From Anaerolineales bacterium (lineage in GTDB: Bacteria > Chloroflexota > Anaerolineae > Anaerolineales > UBA11858), in contig JADHTJ010000042.1 of NCBI GenBank assembly GCA_016785015.1, positions 1 through 32,435 on the forward strand: 32,435 nucleotides of DNA, read 5' to 3'. Position 1 is the stretch's first letter; every line of letters starts with the position of its first letter. Of the stretch, positions 1-8,004 are shown one piece after another. The notes under the pieces are model-generated. The model made no database searches, was not told the origin of the DNA, and was given only the letters and a program-made list of their open reading frames with translations. The translations under genes and the position numbers were made by a program.

Positions 1-43
1 TTCCGCCTCCTTCTCAGGATTGCCGAATTAGACCCTATTTTCA

Positions 44-130
44 GAACGATCTATTGATGGTCCGGTTGTTAATGTGCGGAACGATCTGTTGATGGTTTAC
101 TTTATAAATCCGGAACGATGTCTTGATGTA
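44..130. repeat. Three degenerate direct repeats, ~35 bp period
   Basis: The motif GAACGATCTRTTGATGG begins at 44 and 79, and a diverged copy (GAACGATGTCTTGATG) begins at 113. The spacing is 35 and 34 bp. The sequence between copies is not conserved. Because the period is not a multiple of three, this is unlikely to be a protein repeat. The copies sit directly before, and run into, the WD40 remnant, so they could be binding sites or decayed repeat DNA. The function is unknown. Confidence 0.5.
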
Positions 131-1412
131 TCACAATTAAGTACTATTGATTCTGAATTTAACGCGAAGACACCCACAATATCCATGGAGTTTACCCAAG
201 AATACTTGCAGTCGGATAAAGCGACTGTTGACTCAGATGCAACTGAGCATGCTGCAGTGCTTCCTACTTCTGCTGTTACTACAACACCTTCCCCAACCTC
301 CACACCCACCAATTCCCCTGCCTTCACATTAACGGCCTCACTTACAGCTACTTTAACTTCGACAATTACTCCAACCGCAATCCTAACCTTGCCAGTTTCA
401 GAAGGTACTTCCATTCCATTAAATACTCGTGAGCTAACCATCGAAAATAGCGAGCAAATCACACAATTAGCAAGATGGTTGCTAGATGACGAAATAATTG
501 ATATTTCTTGGGCATCAAAGCAAAATCTTCTTGCTGTTTTAACAGGATCTAATAAGTGCATATTGCTAAACACATTATTTGGTGAACGAACCTTAGAACT
601 TGATCGTGGAGAATCAAATTCACAGTCAGTAGCGCTGAGTCATGATGGTACTTTGCTTGCAATAGGTGGGAGCGAGGGAATAGACATTATCCAAGCAGAA
701 AATGGAGAACAAGTATTTGAAATCAAAGATTTTCCAGAATACCCGTTTTCGGACTATTGGGCAGCAAACGATATAGCATTTTCACCATCCACGAACACTC
801 TTGCCGTCGTTAATCCAGAATGGGGATTTTTTATGGGATATTTCCGGGGAAGAATGGCTCCATAACTTTGATCTTTCTGCTCGGCATTGGGTCAGCTTTG
901 AAGTATTTGGTAATTCTTATTATTTCGAATCACACACTGGAAAAAGCGGCACCGTAATATATTTGGATGAGGATATATTGTTTTGGGGAATAAACGATTT
1001 TGATAAAGGGGGAATCGTAAAGCAATCTATTGGCGATGAGATTGCAGATTATCTGCTAACGTGTGCCGATTGCGAGGTTCATGACATAAGCTATTCTAAA
1101 GATGGGATCCTTGCAGCAGCAGCGAGCAAATCCATATTTCTTAAAAGTGCCGATTTGGGTCAACTAATTTTTCGAGGGCATAATTCTTTTACGACTGCAG
1201 TAGATATTTTCCCTACAAGCACTATTATGGCATCGGGAGATGAAAGTGGGAATATAATACTCTGGAATTTATCTTCTGGTGAGCAGATTAAATCATTTGA
1301 AACAGATCCATCTCCTATCAAAGATTTACTTTTTTCAGCTGATGGAAAATACCTTCTCTCAAGTTCACAAGATGGATTTGTGACTCTTTGGGGATTGCCT
1401 CCTGGAGAATAA
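74..1412 (+). pseudogene. WD40-repeat protein with Pro/Thr linker, frameshifted
   Basis: Two overlapping frames (74-865 and 801-1412) together encode one beta-propeller-like protein. The first frame has a Thr/Pro-rich stretch (about residues 60-105) followed by WD-like blades such as 'VALSHDGTLLAIGGSEG'. The second continues with 'LWDIS' and 'GNIILWNLSSGEQIKSF' and ends 'DGFVTLWGLPPGE'. The frames join if one T is removed from the T6 run at 827-832, giving '..NPEWGFLWDIS', a normal blade ending. The N-terminus lacks a signal peptide, membrane segment or kinase domain, and the frame is open upstream of the GTG at 74 as far as a stop at 29-31. Either the 5' part is lost or the true start is elsewhere. 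In related bacteria such propellers often follow a kinase domain and PT linker, so this may be a remnant of another array member. A sequencing error in the homopolymer cannot be excluded. Confidence 0.65.
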
Positions 1413-1473
1413 AATATTACACAATGCCCCTTCTTAATTCAAATTGTTTTGGTCATGCCATGGATGCTGAACA

Positions 1474-3381
1474 ATGAGTTATCACCCCGGCGATATCCTG
1501 CTCAACAAATACCGCATTGAAGAACTGATTGGCCGCGGGGCATTTGCGGAAGTTTATCGCGCCACGCACATCGAGATGAATGTGCCGCGCTCCTTGAAGG
1601 TGCTGCACAAAGATGCACCAGGTGTAGGTAGTGCCCTCTTCGAAGATTACGAACAGCGCTTCAAGTTAGAAGTTCAGTTGGGCGCGCGCATCAACCATCC
1701 CAATGTGATCCATGTCTACGATGTCGAGCGCCATGGCGATGATCTCATCCTAGTGATGGAGTACGCGCCAGGCGGCTCGCTGGCTGAGCGCATCCAGGAA
1801 AATCGGGCTTTGGGGGTGCAATTCGATTTCGAAGAAGCCTTGCAGATCGCCGCTGATGTCGCTGCGGGGCTGGGGGAACTTCACGCCATGGATGCTGTGC
1901 ATCGTGACCTGAAACCCAGCAATATCCTTTTTGACCAGAAAGGGCAAGCCAAGGTGGTCGATCTGGGTCTCTCACAGATCCCCGGCGGACCGTCGATGCG
2001 TTCACAACTCAGTCAGCCCACACCCCATACGGGAACCCCAGGTTACATGAGTCCAGAGCAAGAAAATACCGGAAAATACCTTCGGCCTTCGTCGGATGTA
2101 TACGCGCTTGGCGTTGTCCTGTACGAACTATTAACCGGACGAAATTATTACCATATTGAACCAGGGAGAGTATTGAGTGACATACGAGGTGGAGCGCCGC
2201 GGTGGTTAGATGAATTGATTGCTCGAATGTTAACGGACAAATTAAGTGAGCGCCCTTGGGATGGAAATAAGGCGGCATCATTGATAAATACAAGTTTGAT
2301 GAAACTCGTTGCCGAACGAAAAGAAAACGAGCAAAAGGAAACTTGGCAGAAAGAAATCTATCAGGTGGAAGAGATAAATCAAGAAGTAGCTGAACCGCAA
2401 AAGAAAATTCAGCAAGAGAAAATGTCAAAAGAAAGAAGATGGTTCAGAGAAGAGCAACAGGCCAAACGCGTTGCACCCTGGGAGAAATTCAAATATAATT
2501 TTTCAAGATATTCCAGGGTAATCTGGATTATTATTGGATTATTGACAGTGGGGATAGTGATAACAGTTCTAGCCTCTCGGATCATTGGATGGGGATTGCC
2601 GCTTTCAGGTCGGATTACACCAACATATACCGGGACGTTGACAAAACCCAGTACAGATATACCACATCTAACATCAACACCTACGCAGGTGAATACATCT
2701 ACTCCATCTGAAACACCTGAACCTACATCAACAAATACACCTACACTCACTCCAACATATTCTCCCACACCCACAGTAACCCAAACATCTACCCCAACTC
2801 CATTGCCAGAAGGATACGGCATTGTGCCAAACTTATTAGGCTTAAATTATAAAGACGCAGAAGAAGCTCTTACAGAATTTGGGTATTCTGTTTTGTGGGA
2901 ATATGGCTTACACCCAAATGAGGATGTTGGGACAATCACATTGCAAGACCCAACGCCAGGATCAGTGTTAAAGCTTGGCGATGAAGTGACTCTTACACGA
3001 ACAATATACAGTGAGCATCTCGATGAAAATATATCGACTATTTCTTCTTATGCGATTAGTTCAGATATGGCCTTCGGCACTAAATTGTTCCAATATTTCA
3101 CTGTTGAGTTGGAAGAAGGGCGAAATTACATATTTTTTGCAGATATGAATGTTTTGTTTTCAGATTGTGGTATGTTTGTAACGAACTTGTTTTTGGAAAA
3201 ACTTGCCAGCACTTCGGGGGAAGAAATTGCCTGGTTCAATAGGTGCGAAACAATGCAATTAAAGTTCACTCCCGGCACATCAGGCTATTATGGGATAGGT
3301 GTTTTACTGAATGTAGGTGGAAAGCCTAGTAGTGGAGTGAACTATGAAAACATAGAGATTTATTATCGAGCATCTGACTAA
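1474..3381 (+). CDS. Ser/Thr protein kinase with PASTA sensor (kinase 1)
   Basis: This is a Hanks-type membrane receptor kinase of 635 residues. The Gly-rich loop is G20-RGAFAEV27. Lys42 ('RSLKVL') is the ATP-anchoring lysine and Glu66 the likely alpha-C partner. The catalytic loop is H143-RDLKPSN150. The magnesium motif is D163-LG in place of DFG, and an APE-like 'GYMSPEQ' lies at 190-196. A charged, probably coiled juxtamembrane segment (280-335) leads to one membrane helix (about 349-368). Outside the cell come a Thr/Pro linker (about 380-445), one PASTA domain (about 450-512, 'VPNLLGLNYKDAEEAL') and an unassigned C-terminal beta domain (515-635) that resembles a PPC fold. PASTA domains in this family usually bind muropeptides or lipid II. 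The ATG at 1474 gives the canonical 'GDILLNKYRIEELIGRG' start; no good Shine-Dalgarno is seen. The first ~600 bases are GC-rich and the rest AT-rich. Confidence 0.92.
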   Translation: MSYHPGDILLNKYRIEELIGRGAFAEVYRATHIEMNVPRSLKVLHKDAPGVGSALFEDYEQRFKLEVQLGARINHPNVIHVYDVERHGDDLILVMEYAPGGSLAERIQENRALGVQFDFEEALQIAADVAAGLGELHAMDAVHRDLKPSNILFDQKGQAKVVDLGLSQIPGGPSMRSQLSQPTPHTGTPGYMSPEQENTGKYLRPSSDVYALGVVLYELLTGRNYYHIEPGRVLSDIRGGAPRWLDELIARMLTDKLSERPWDGNKAASLINTSLMKLVAERKENEQKETWQKEIYQVEEINQEVAEPQKKIQQEKMSKERRWFREEQQAKRVAPWEKFKYNFSRYSRVIWIIIGLLTVGIVITVLASRIIGWGLPLSGRITPTYTGTLTKPSTDIPHLTSTPTQVNTSTPSETPEPTSTNTPTLTPTYSPTPTVTQTSTPTPLPEGYGIVPNLLGLNYKDAEEALTEFGYSVLWEYGLHPNEDVGTITLQDPTPGSVLKLGDEVTLTRTIYSEHLDENISTISSYAISSDMAFGTKLFQYFTVELEEGRNYIFFADMNVLFSDCGMFVTNLFLEKLASTSGEEIAWFNRCETMQLKFTPGTSGYYGIGVLLNVGGKPSSGVNYENIEIYYRASD

Positions 3382-3533
3382 ATTCATGCTTTGGATGACA
3401 TAAATTCTGTGACAATATTGATTACCAGTTTGACAAAATTGATTTGTACATGAGAAATTAGTTTAAGCACTTGCCAATCAGCTGCCTCGCAAATTCTCCA
3501 CGAGGTTAGGCGATATGCAAGCGGGAGGGAAAG

Positions 3534-4664
3534 TTGAATAAAGATATCTCCAAGCAAATCCGAGCGACATTCCTTGCCAAACACGGCGAGTACTATTTTG
3601 TTTTATTCATTACCCTATTGTTTTCCTTTGGCTGCGCGCTGGGTTTGATCTTCCGAGGAATACTGGTTTATTTCCAGGATCAAAATTTGGATGATTTAAA
3701 TCCTATCGCTGCAACCGATATAGCTCGAATAGAACCTGATGAAAATGAGATTTCTATCCCAACCCAGGTTGCCGAAGCCGCTACACCTGCTGCCACACAG
3801 ATCCCAAATGAAATCATCATCTCAAGTACAAATACGCCAACGTCTGAACCCACACCCGTTCTTCACGGTTTTGGAAGAGTGGTTTCCCTTCCAAATGATA
3901 TATTACGGCCTCCTGAAAACGGAGTTGATCTGGAAAATGTGATCGATTCCTTGGCGGTTGCTGGATTTGGTGGCGGGGGTGGCGGCCCCTGTATGAATGC
4001 CCCAGAAAATGGGCATTGGCGCATAGAGCACTACAGCAATGTGACCTGGAATGGGTCCCGGTTGGATGATTTCAGCAGTAGTATCTACGTATGCTTGCCA
4101 GAAAGCATGGAATCAATTACTGCTGATTTGGTTCGGCCCGATGGACTGATTACGCAGATAACCATAGAAGGTAACCTGATCGACACCGGTTCATATCTTT
4201 ATAGAACTACTCCCTGTCTTGATCACGATCTTTATTTACAGAGCGGCGAATATGAATTGAAGGTGGTCGATCCTAATTTAATTCCCGAAAGTCATTCATT
4301 TCAAATCTATTCTAGCGATCAGCGGCTGCTTGCCATCGATTCGTGTTCCAATAGAGTATTTCCAGGAGTACCCACAAAAATATTTTACAGAGGTTTTAAG
4401 CCTTTTGAAGACGCCCAAGTTGCTCTTTACATCGACGTCGATGGAGTTGATGGGGAATACGATCTGGTGAACGCATGGTATGCGGAAATGGATGAAGCGG
4501 GCAATCTAGTTCAGGAGATCCAATCTCCGAAAATCTACAAGGAAGGGCTTTACTTCCTAGCAGTCATTGGGAAAGAAACCCAAAGGTATGATGGCTACGA
4601 TATTCTCGGAACGGGTCAGCCGCTGGAAGCCTCAGAGATATTGTGGTTCACTGTTAACGAATAA
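3534..4664 (+). CDS. Single-pass surface protein of unknown family (surface protein 1)
   Basis: I do not recognise this 376-residue protein. It has a short cytosolic N-terminus, one membrane helix (about 21-44, with an internal Gly-Cys at 33-34) and a Thr/Pro-rich linker (about 75-108). It then has a conserved block, E134-NVIDSLAVAGF followed by six glycines and Cys153. The rest (155-376) looks like two or more beta-sandwich domains with scattered Cys. It is a paralogue of the protein at 6926-7972, sharing the HG before the helix, the Gly-Cys inside it, the ENVIDSLA/Gly-run/Cys block and the 'AEMDE.G.LVQ' strand near the end. A TTG start at 3534 is chosen because GGGAGG (3523-3528) lies 5 bases upstream and the next in-frame start would remove the helix. 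It sits between two receptor kinases, so a ligand-binding or substrate role is plausible but unproven. Confidence 0.8.
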   Translation: MNKDISKQIRATFLAKHGEYYFVLFITLLFSFGCALGLIFRGILVYFQDQNLDDLNPIAATDIARIEPDENEISIPTQVAEAATPAATQIPNEIIISSTNTPTSEPTPVLHGFGRVVSLPNDILRPPENGVDLENVIDSLAVAGFGGGGGGPCMNAPENGHWRIEHYSNVTWNGSRLDDFSSSIYVCLPESMESITADLVRPDGLITQITIEGNLIDTGSYLYRTTPCLDHDLYLQSGEYELKVVDPNLIPESHSFQIYSSDQRLLAIDSCSNRVFPGVPTKIFYRGFKPFEDAQVALYIDVDGVDGEYDLVNAWYAEMDEAGNLVQEIQSPKIYKEGLYFLAVIGKETQRYDGYDILGTGQPLEASEILWFTVNE

Positions 4665-4691
4665 TGATGTCAGAATATTTGGTGCAACAAG

Positions 4692-6929
4692 ATGGTAATT
4701 GAAAAAGGCGACATCCTGCTGGGCAAATACCGGGTTGAAAGGCTGATCGGACGCGGCGCATTCGCGGAGGTTTACCTAGCTATGCACCTGGAGCTCAACT
4801 CCCTGCGGGCGCTCAAGATTCTGCGGCGGGATCAACCAGGCCTGGGGGAGATTCTATTCGATGAATATCAGCAGCGCTTTCGCCTTGAAGCGCAGCTTGG
4901 CGCGCAGATCGATCACCACAATGTCATCAGGGTGTATGACTTCGATAGACAGGGGGGCATGTTGGTGCTGGTGATGGAATTTGCTCCAGGGGGATCACTG
5001 CAAGATCGTCTAAAAAATACTGATCAATTTTCTCCTGCAGAAGCCTTATCCGTATCTTTGGATGTGGCCCAGGGGCTTGCCGAGTTGCACGGTCTTGGTG
5101 CTGTGCATCGCGACCTGAAACCCAGCAATATCCTTTTTGATGCCAGGGGGCGCGCCAAGGTTGCCGATTTAGGCCTGGCCCAGGTATCGGGTGGGCCTTC
5201 ACTTCGTTCCCAGCTCAGCCAGCCAGAAAAACACCCGGGTACTCCGGGATATATGAGCCCAGAACAAGAGCGCACCGGCGACTACCTGCGCCCATCCTCT
5301 GATGTGTATTCACTGGGGGTGATTCTGTTCGAGATGCTGACTGGCCAGATGTACGTCAGTCAGCGCCCAGGGACCAGCCCCCTGGCACTGCGAGCCGACT
5401 TACCGGAGAAAGTGGAAGGAGTGGTGCGCAAGCTCCTATCGCAAAGCCCGGAGCGCAGGCCCTGGAGCGGCGCCGAAGCAGCAGATCTTCTGCGCGCAGC
5501 GATGGGACATTCAGAAAGGCAAGCGATGCCTGCCCAAGCGAGACTGCCATCCAGAAAAGAAAGCAAACGCTCTCGAAATTGGCTGCTGATATTCTTGGGA
5601 GGCCTGCTATCCCTAGGGGTGATTTTTGGGATCGGATTTGGCTTGATGAGTTTGTGGAGACAGGGTGAGCAAAACGCCCAGCGCATGTCCGGAGAGTTCA
5701 ACATTGCCGTCGCTGAATTTGCTGTCGCCGGTGATGCAATTGACGCAGATACGGGCTTGATCACTTCGCAACAGATCTTCGAACGTGTGGGTACCAACAT
5801 CGGGACAATAGGCGAGCAGGTAGATATCCTATTCGAGGTAAGTGGACCGGAGCAGGTGGGTCTGATCGATGGCGATTCGAAAGAAGGGCGCGCTGCCAGG
5901 GCTTCAGAAGTTGCCAATAGCATTGGTGCTGACCTAATTATCTACGGAGGAATCAGTGACGATGGGGTTCAGCAAAGTATCGAGCCGGAAATTTACATCA
6001 CCGAAAGATCCTTTTTATTGATCCCAGAGTTTTTGGGCCGCCACACTTTGGGAGCGGCCATTACCATCCCCAGTGGGTCGACGGACCTGGCCACACGCAT
6101 CGAATCCAACCGGGATATCGCCGGTAGGGTGCAGGCGTTGTCGTACATGGCCACTGGTTTATCCATGTTCAACCTGGGGGATTACAAAGCTGCGTTGGAC
6201 TATTTAGTATTGGCCCTCCAATCCGAAGGGTGGACAGGCGAAACGGGGAAAGAAAGCCTGTATCTGATGATCGGAAATACGTATTTGAAGTTAGAAAGCA
6301 TGGATGAAGGCGAACGCTACTTTTCCTTAGCCCTGGCTGCTAACCCGGAATACAGCCGGGCATTCATTGGCCTAGGTGAGGCCTATTTTGTGCGCGCCCT
6401 GGGCATTCCACCGGTAGATAACTTGGTTGATATTTCTCAATCGGATTTGAACACTGCCGAAAGCCAGTATTTAGCCGCCCTGCAAGCTGCGGATCAGCCT
6501 GAGTCTGCGGATATCGACGTCAAGGCCAGCTTCGGCCTCGGCCGTTTGGCGCTGATCCGATCACAGATCTATGATGACATCACATTGTTGAATACCGCAA
6601 AGAACAATTTCCAGATCGTCGTAACAGAAAACGATAATCCCCGCGTGGCTGATCTGGCTGCCCAAGCTCATGGTCATCTGGGAACCATTGCTCTCTTGCT
6701 TTCTGATCTGGAGACTGCACAACTTGAGTATCAGATTGCTGCCGAAACCACCCAGGCTCCACGAGCCAAAGCGGCCTTTTGGGCCCAGCTTGGGGAAATA
6801 TATGAACGAATGGGCGAAATTGATCTGGCGATAGACGCCTTTCAGAAAGCCGTGGATATCGCTACAGATGAAGATAGCCTGGCTAAGTACCAGGAAAAGT
6901 TGAATAACCTTATGGGGAATGAATCATGA
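4692..6929 (+). CDS. Ser/Thr protein kinase with TolB-like and TPR sensor (kinase 2)
   Basis: This is a 745-residue receptor kinase. The loop is G20-RGAFAEV27, Lys42 is in 'RALKIL', and the catalytic 'HRDLKPSN' is followed by 'ADLGLAQ' (DLG for DFG) and 'GYMSPEQ'. One membrane helix lies at about 297-320. The outer part begins with 'FNIAVAEFAV...IGADLIIYGG' (about 334-430), a pattern like the TolB N-terminal or FlgO-like fold. From about 479 to 738 there are several TPR units, for example 'AFWAQLGEIYERMGEIDLAIDAFQKAVDIA'-type helices. TPRs normally hold protein partners, here outside the membrane. The stop overlaps the start of the next gene by four bases (ATGA), and only 27 bp separate it from surface protein 1, so the three genes are probably co-transcribed. 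The catalytic-loop DNA shares 29 identical bases with kinase 1. Confidence 0.92.
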   Translation: MVIEKGDILLGKYRVERLIGRGAFAEVYLAMHLELNSLRALKILRRDQPGLGEILFDEYQQRFRLEAQLGAQIDHHNVIRVYDFDRQGGMLVLVMEFAPGGSLQDRLKNTDQFSPAEALSVSLDVAQGLAELHGLGAVHRDLKPSNILFDARGRAKVADLGLAQVSGGPSLRSQLSQPEKHPGTPGYMSPEQERTGDYLRPSSDVYSLGVILFEMLTGQMYVSQRPGTSPLALRADLPEKVEGVVRKLLSQSPERRPWSGAEAADLLRAAMGHSERQAMPAQARLPSRKESKRSRNWLLIFLGGLLSLGVIFGIGFGLMSLWRQGEQNAQRMSGEFNIAVAEFAVAGDAIDADTGLITSQQIFERVGTNIGTIGEQVDILFEVSGPEQVGLIDGDSKEGRAARASEVANSIGADLIIYGGISDDGVQQSIEPEIYITERSFLLIPEFLGRHTLGAAITIPSGSTDLATRIESNRDIAGRVQALSYMATGLSMFNLGDYKAALDYLVLALQSEGWTGETGKESLYLMIGNTYLKLESMDEGERYFSLALAANPEYSRAFIGLGEAYFVRALGIPPVDNLVDISQSDLNTAESQYLAALQAADQPESADIDVKASFGLGRLALIRSQIYDDITLLNTAKNNFQIVVTENDNPRVADLAAQAHGHLGTIALLLSDLETAQLEYQIAAETTQAPRAKAAFWAQLGEIYERMGEIDLAIDAFQKAVDIATDEDSLAKYQEKLNNLMGNES

Positions 6930-7972
6930 AAAACGCGCTCACCAATCTGCTAAAAGAACTAACTTCTTCAGAGCATGGAAATACCTATTTAGGAATTCTA
7001 GCATCGCTGATTCTGTTGATTGGCTGCTTTTTGGGGTTATTCTTAAGTGAAGTCATTATTCAACTGAATGATTTTTATGTGAATAAATCTGCTGTAGATG
7101 GCGGAATTTCTTCTCCCCAGCAAAATGATCTTTTGGCAACGGAAATCGCACTAGCCATTCCTACGCAAGCAACTGTCATCCCTACTAGCAAACCACCGAA
7201 CACGCCTACCCCAGAGCCTACACCACGATACCCAGGCTATAGTAAGGTGGTTACCCTGCCCGATAACAGCCTGTTGATCCAGAACAACGAAATCAACATG
7301 GAAAATGTCATCGATTCGCTGGCTATTGTTGGCAGGGGTGGAGGAGGGGGATGCCCTTTAGAAGGCGCAAACGAATGGGGTATTTGCACAGCGAGGGATT
7401 TATCTTCCCGTGGTAAATTTGCATATATTAATATCCCTGAGGGCTACCCTAATGTCAGAATCGACCTTGTAAAACCTGATGGGACGCTAGTTGATGTGAA
7501 TGCAAATATTGAAGAAGGCTATTGCCTCAACCATGAACTGCTGCTGCAGCCGGGTACGTACCAGGCGATAATCGCAGAGCCAAAACTAAAACCGGATTCT
7601 GTAACATTCGAATTTTATCGAGAGGCGGATCCAATCATATTTCTCAATTCGTGTAGAAGCGAGATTTCTGCTCGCATTCCCTTTCAAATATTCTTTTCAG
7701 GGTTTCAACCTTCCGAAGATGCATTAGTTGCCTTATATTCGGGGTACGGCATTGTGCAGGATCAATTTTATGAGAAGTTTGATTTAATAAATTCTTGGGT
7801 AGCAGAAATGGATGAAAATGGAAAATTGGTTCAGCAAATCATGTCCCCACAGGTATTGGACGAAGATGATTATTATGTTGTGGTTTATGGTAAAGAGCAG
7901 CGACCTTTTGAGATCGTAGAAAATCAAAGTGTGAATGCATCAGCAGTACTTAGAATTAGAGTAAGCAGATAA
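6926..7972 (+). CDS. Single-pass surface protein of unknown family (surface protein 2)
   Basis: This 348-residue paralogue of the protein at 3534-4664 has no function I can name. The architecture is the same: a cytosolic stub, a membrane helix (about 21-42, Gly33-Cys34 inside it), a Pro/Thr linker (about 75-100) and the block E126-NVIDSLAIVGR plus five glycines and Cys143. A C-terminal region of predicted beta strands follows, with cysteines at similar places and the shared 'LINSWVAEMDENGKLVQQIMSP' strand. Translation is coupled to kinase 2 through the ATGA overlap. Kinase 3 starts 32 bp downstream. The pairing of a kinase with one of these proteins occurs twice, which argues that the pair is a functional unit and that the array grew by duplication of a two-gene module. 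Confidence 0.8.
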   Translation: MKNALTNLLKELTSSEHGNTYLGILASLILLIGCFLGLFLSEVIIQLNDFYVNKSAVDGGISSPQQNDLLATEIALAIPTQATVIPTSKPPNTPTPEPTPRYPGYSKVVTLPDNSLLIQNNEINMENVIDSLAIVGRGGGGGCPLEGANEWGICTARDLSSRGKFAYINIPEGYPNVRIDLVKPDGTLVDVNANIEEGYCLNHELLLQPGTYQAIIAEPKLKPDSVTFEFYREADPIIFLNSCRSEISARIPFQIFFSGFQPSEDALVALYSGYGIVQDQFYEKFDLINSWVAEMDENGKLVQQIMSPQVLDEDDYYVVVYGKEQRPFEIVENQSVNASAVLRIRVSR

Positions 7973-8004
7973 AGTGTCTTTGGAAGAACCATGAGGCCCA
8001 AAAA

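Noticed and set aside
44..130. CRISPR array
   Set aside because: Only three degenerate 17-base copies with 17-18 base gaps; too short and variable for repeats with spacers, and no cas genes nearby.
3385..3533. Promoter before surface protein 1 (TTGACA near 3431)
   Set aside because: No acceptable -10 at 16-18 bp; the gap may simply be an untranslated part of the array transcript.
5360..5923. - strand frame of 187 codons within kinase 2
   Set aside because: Shadow of the membrane and sensor part; no homology recognised.
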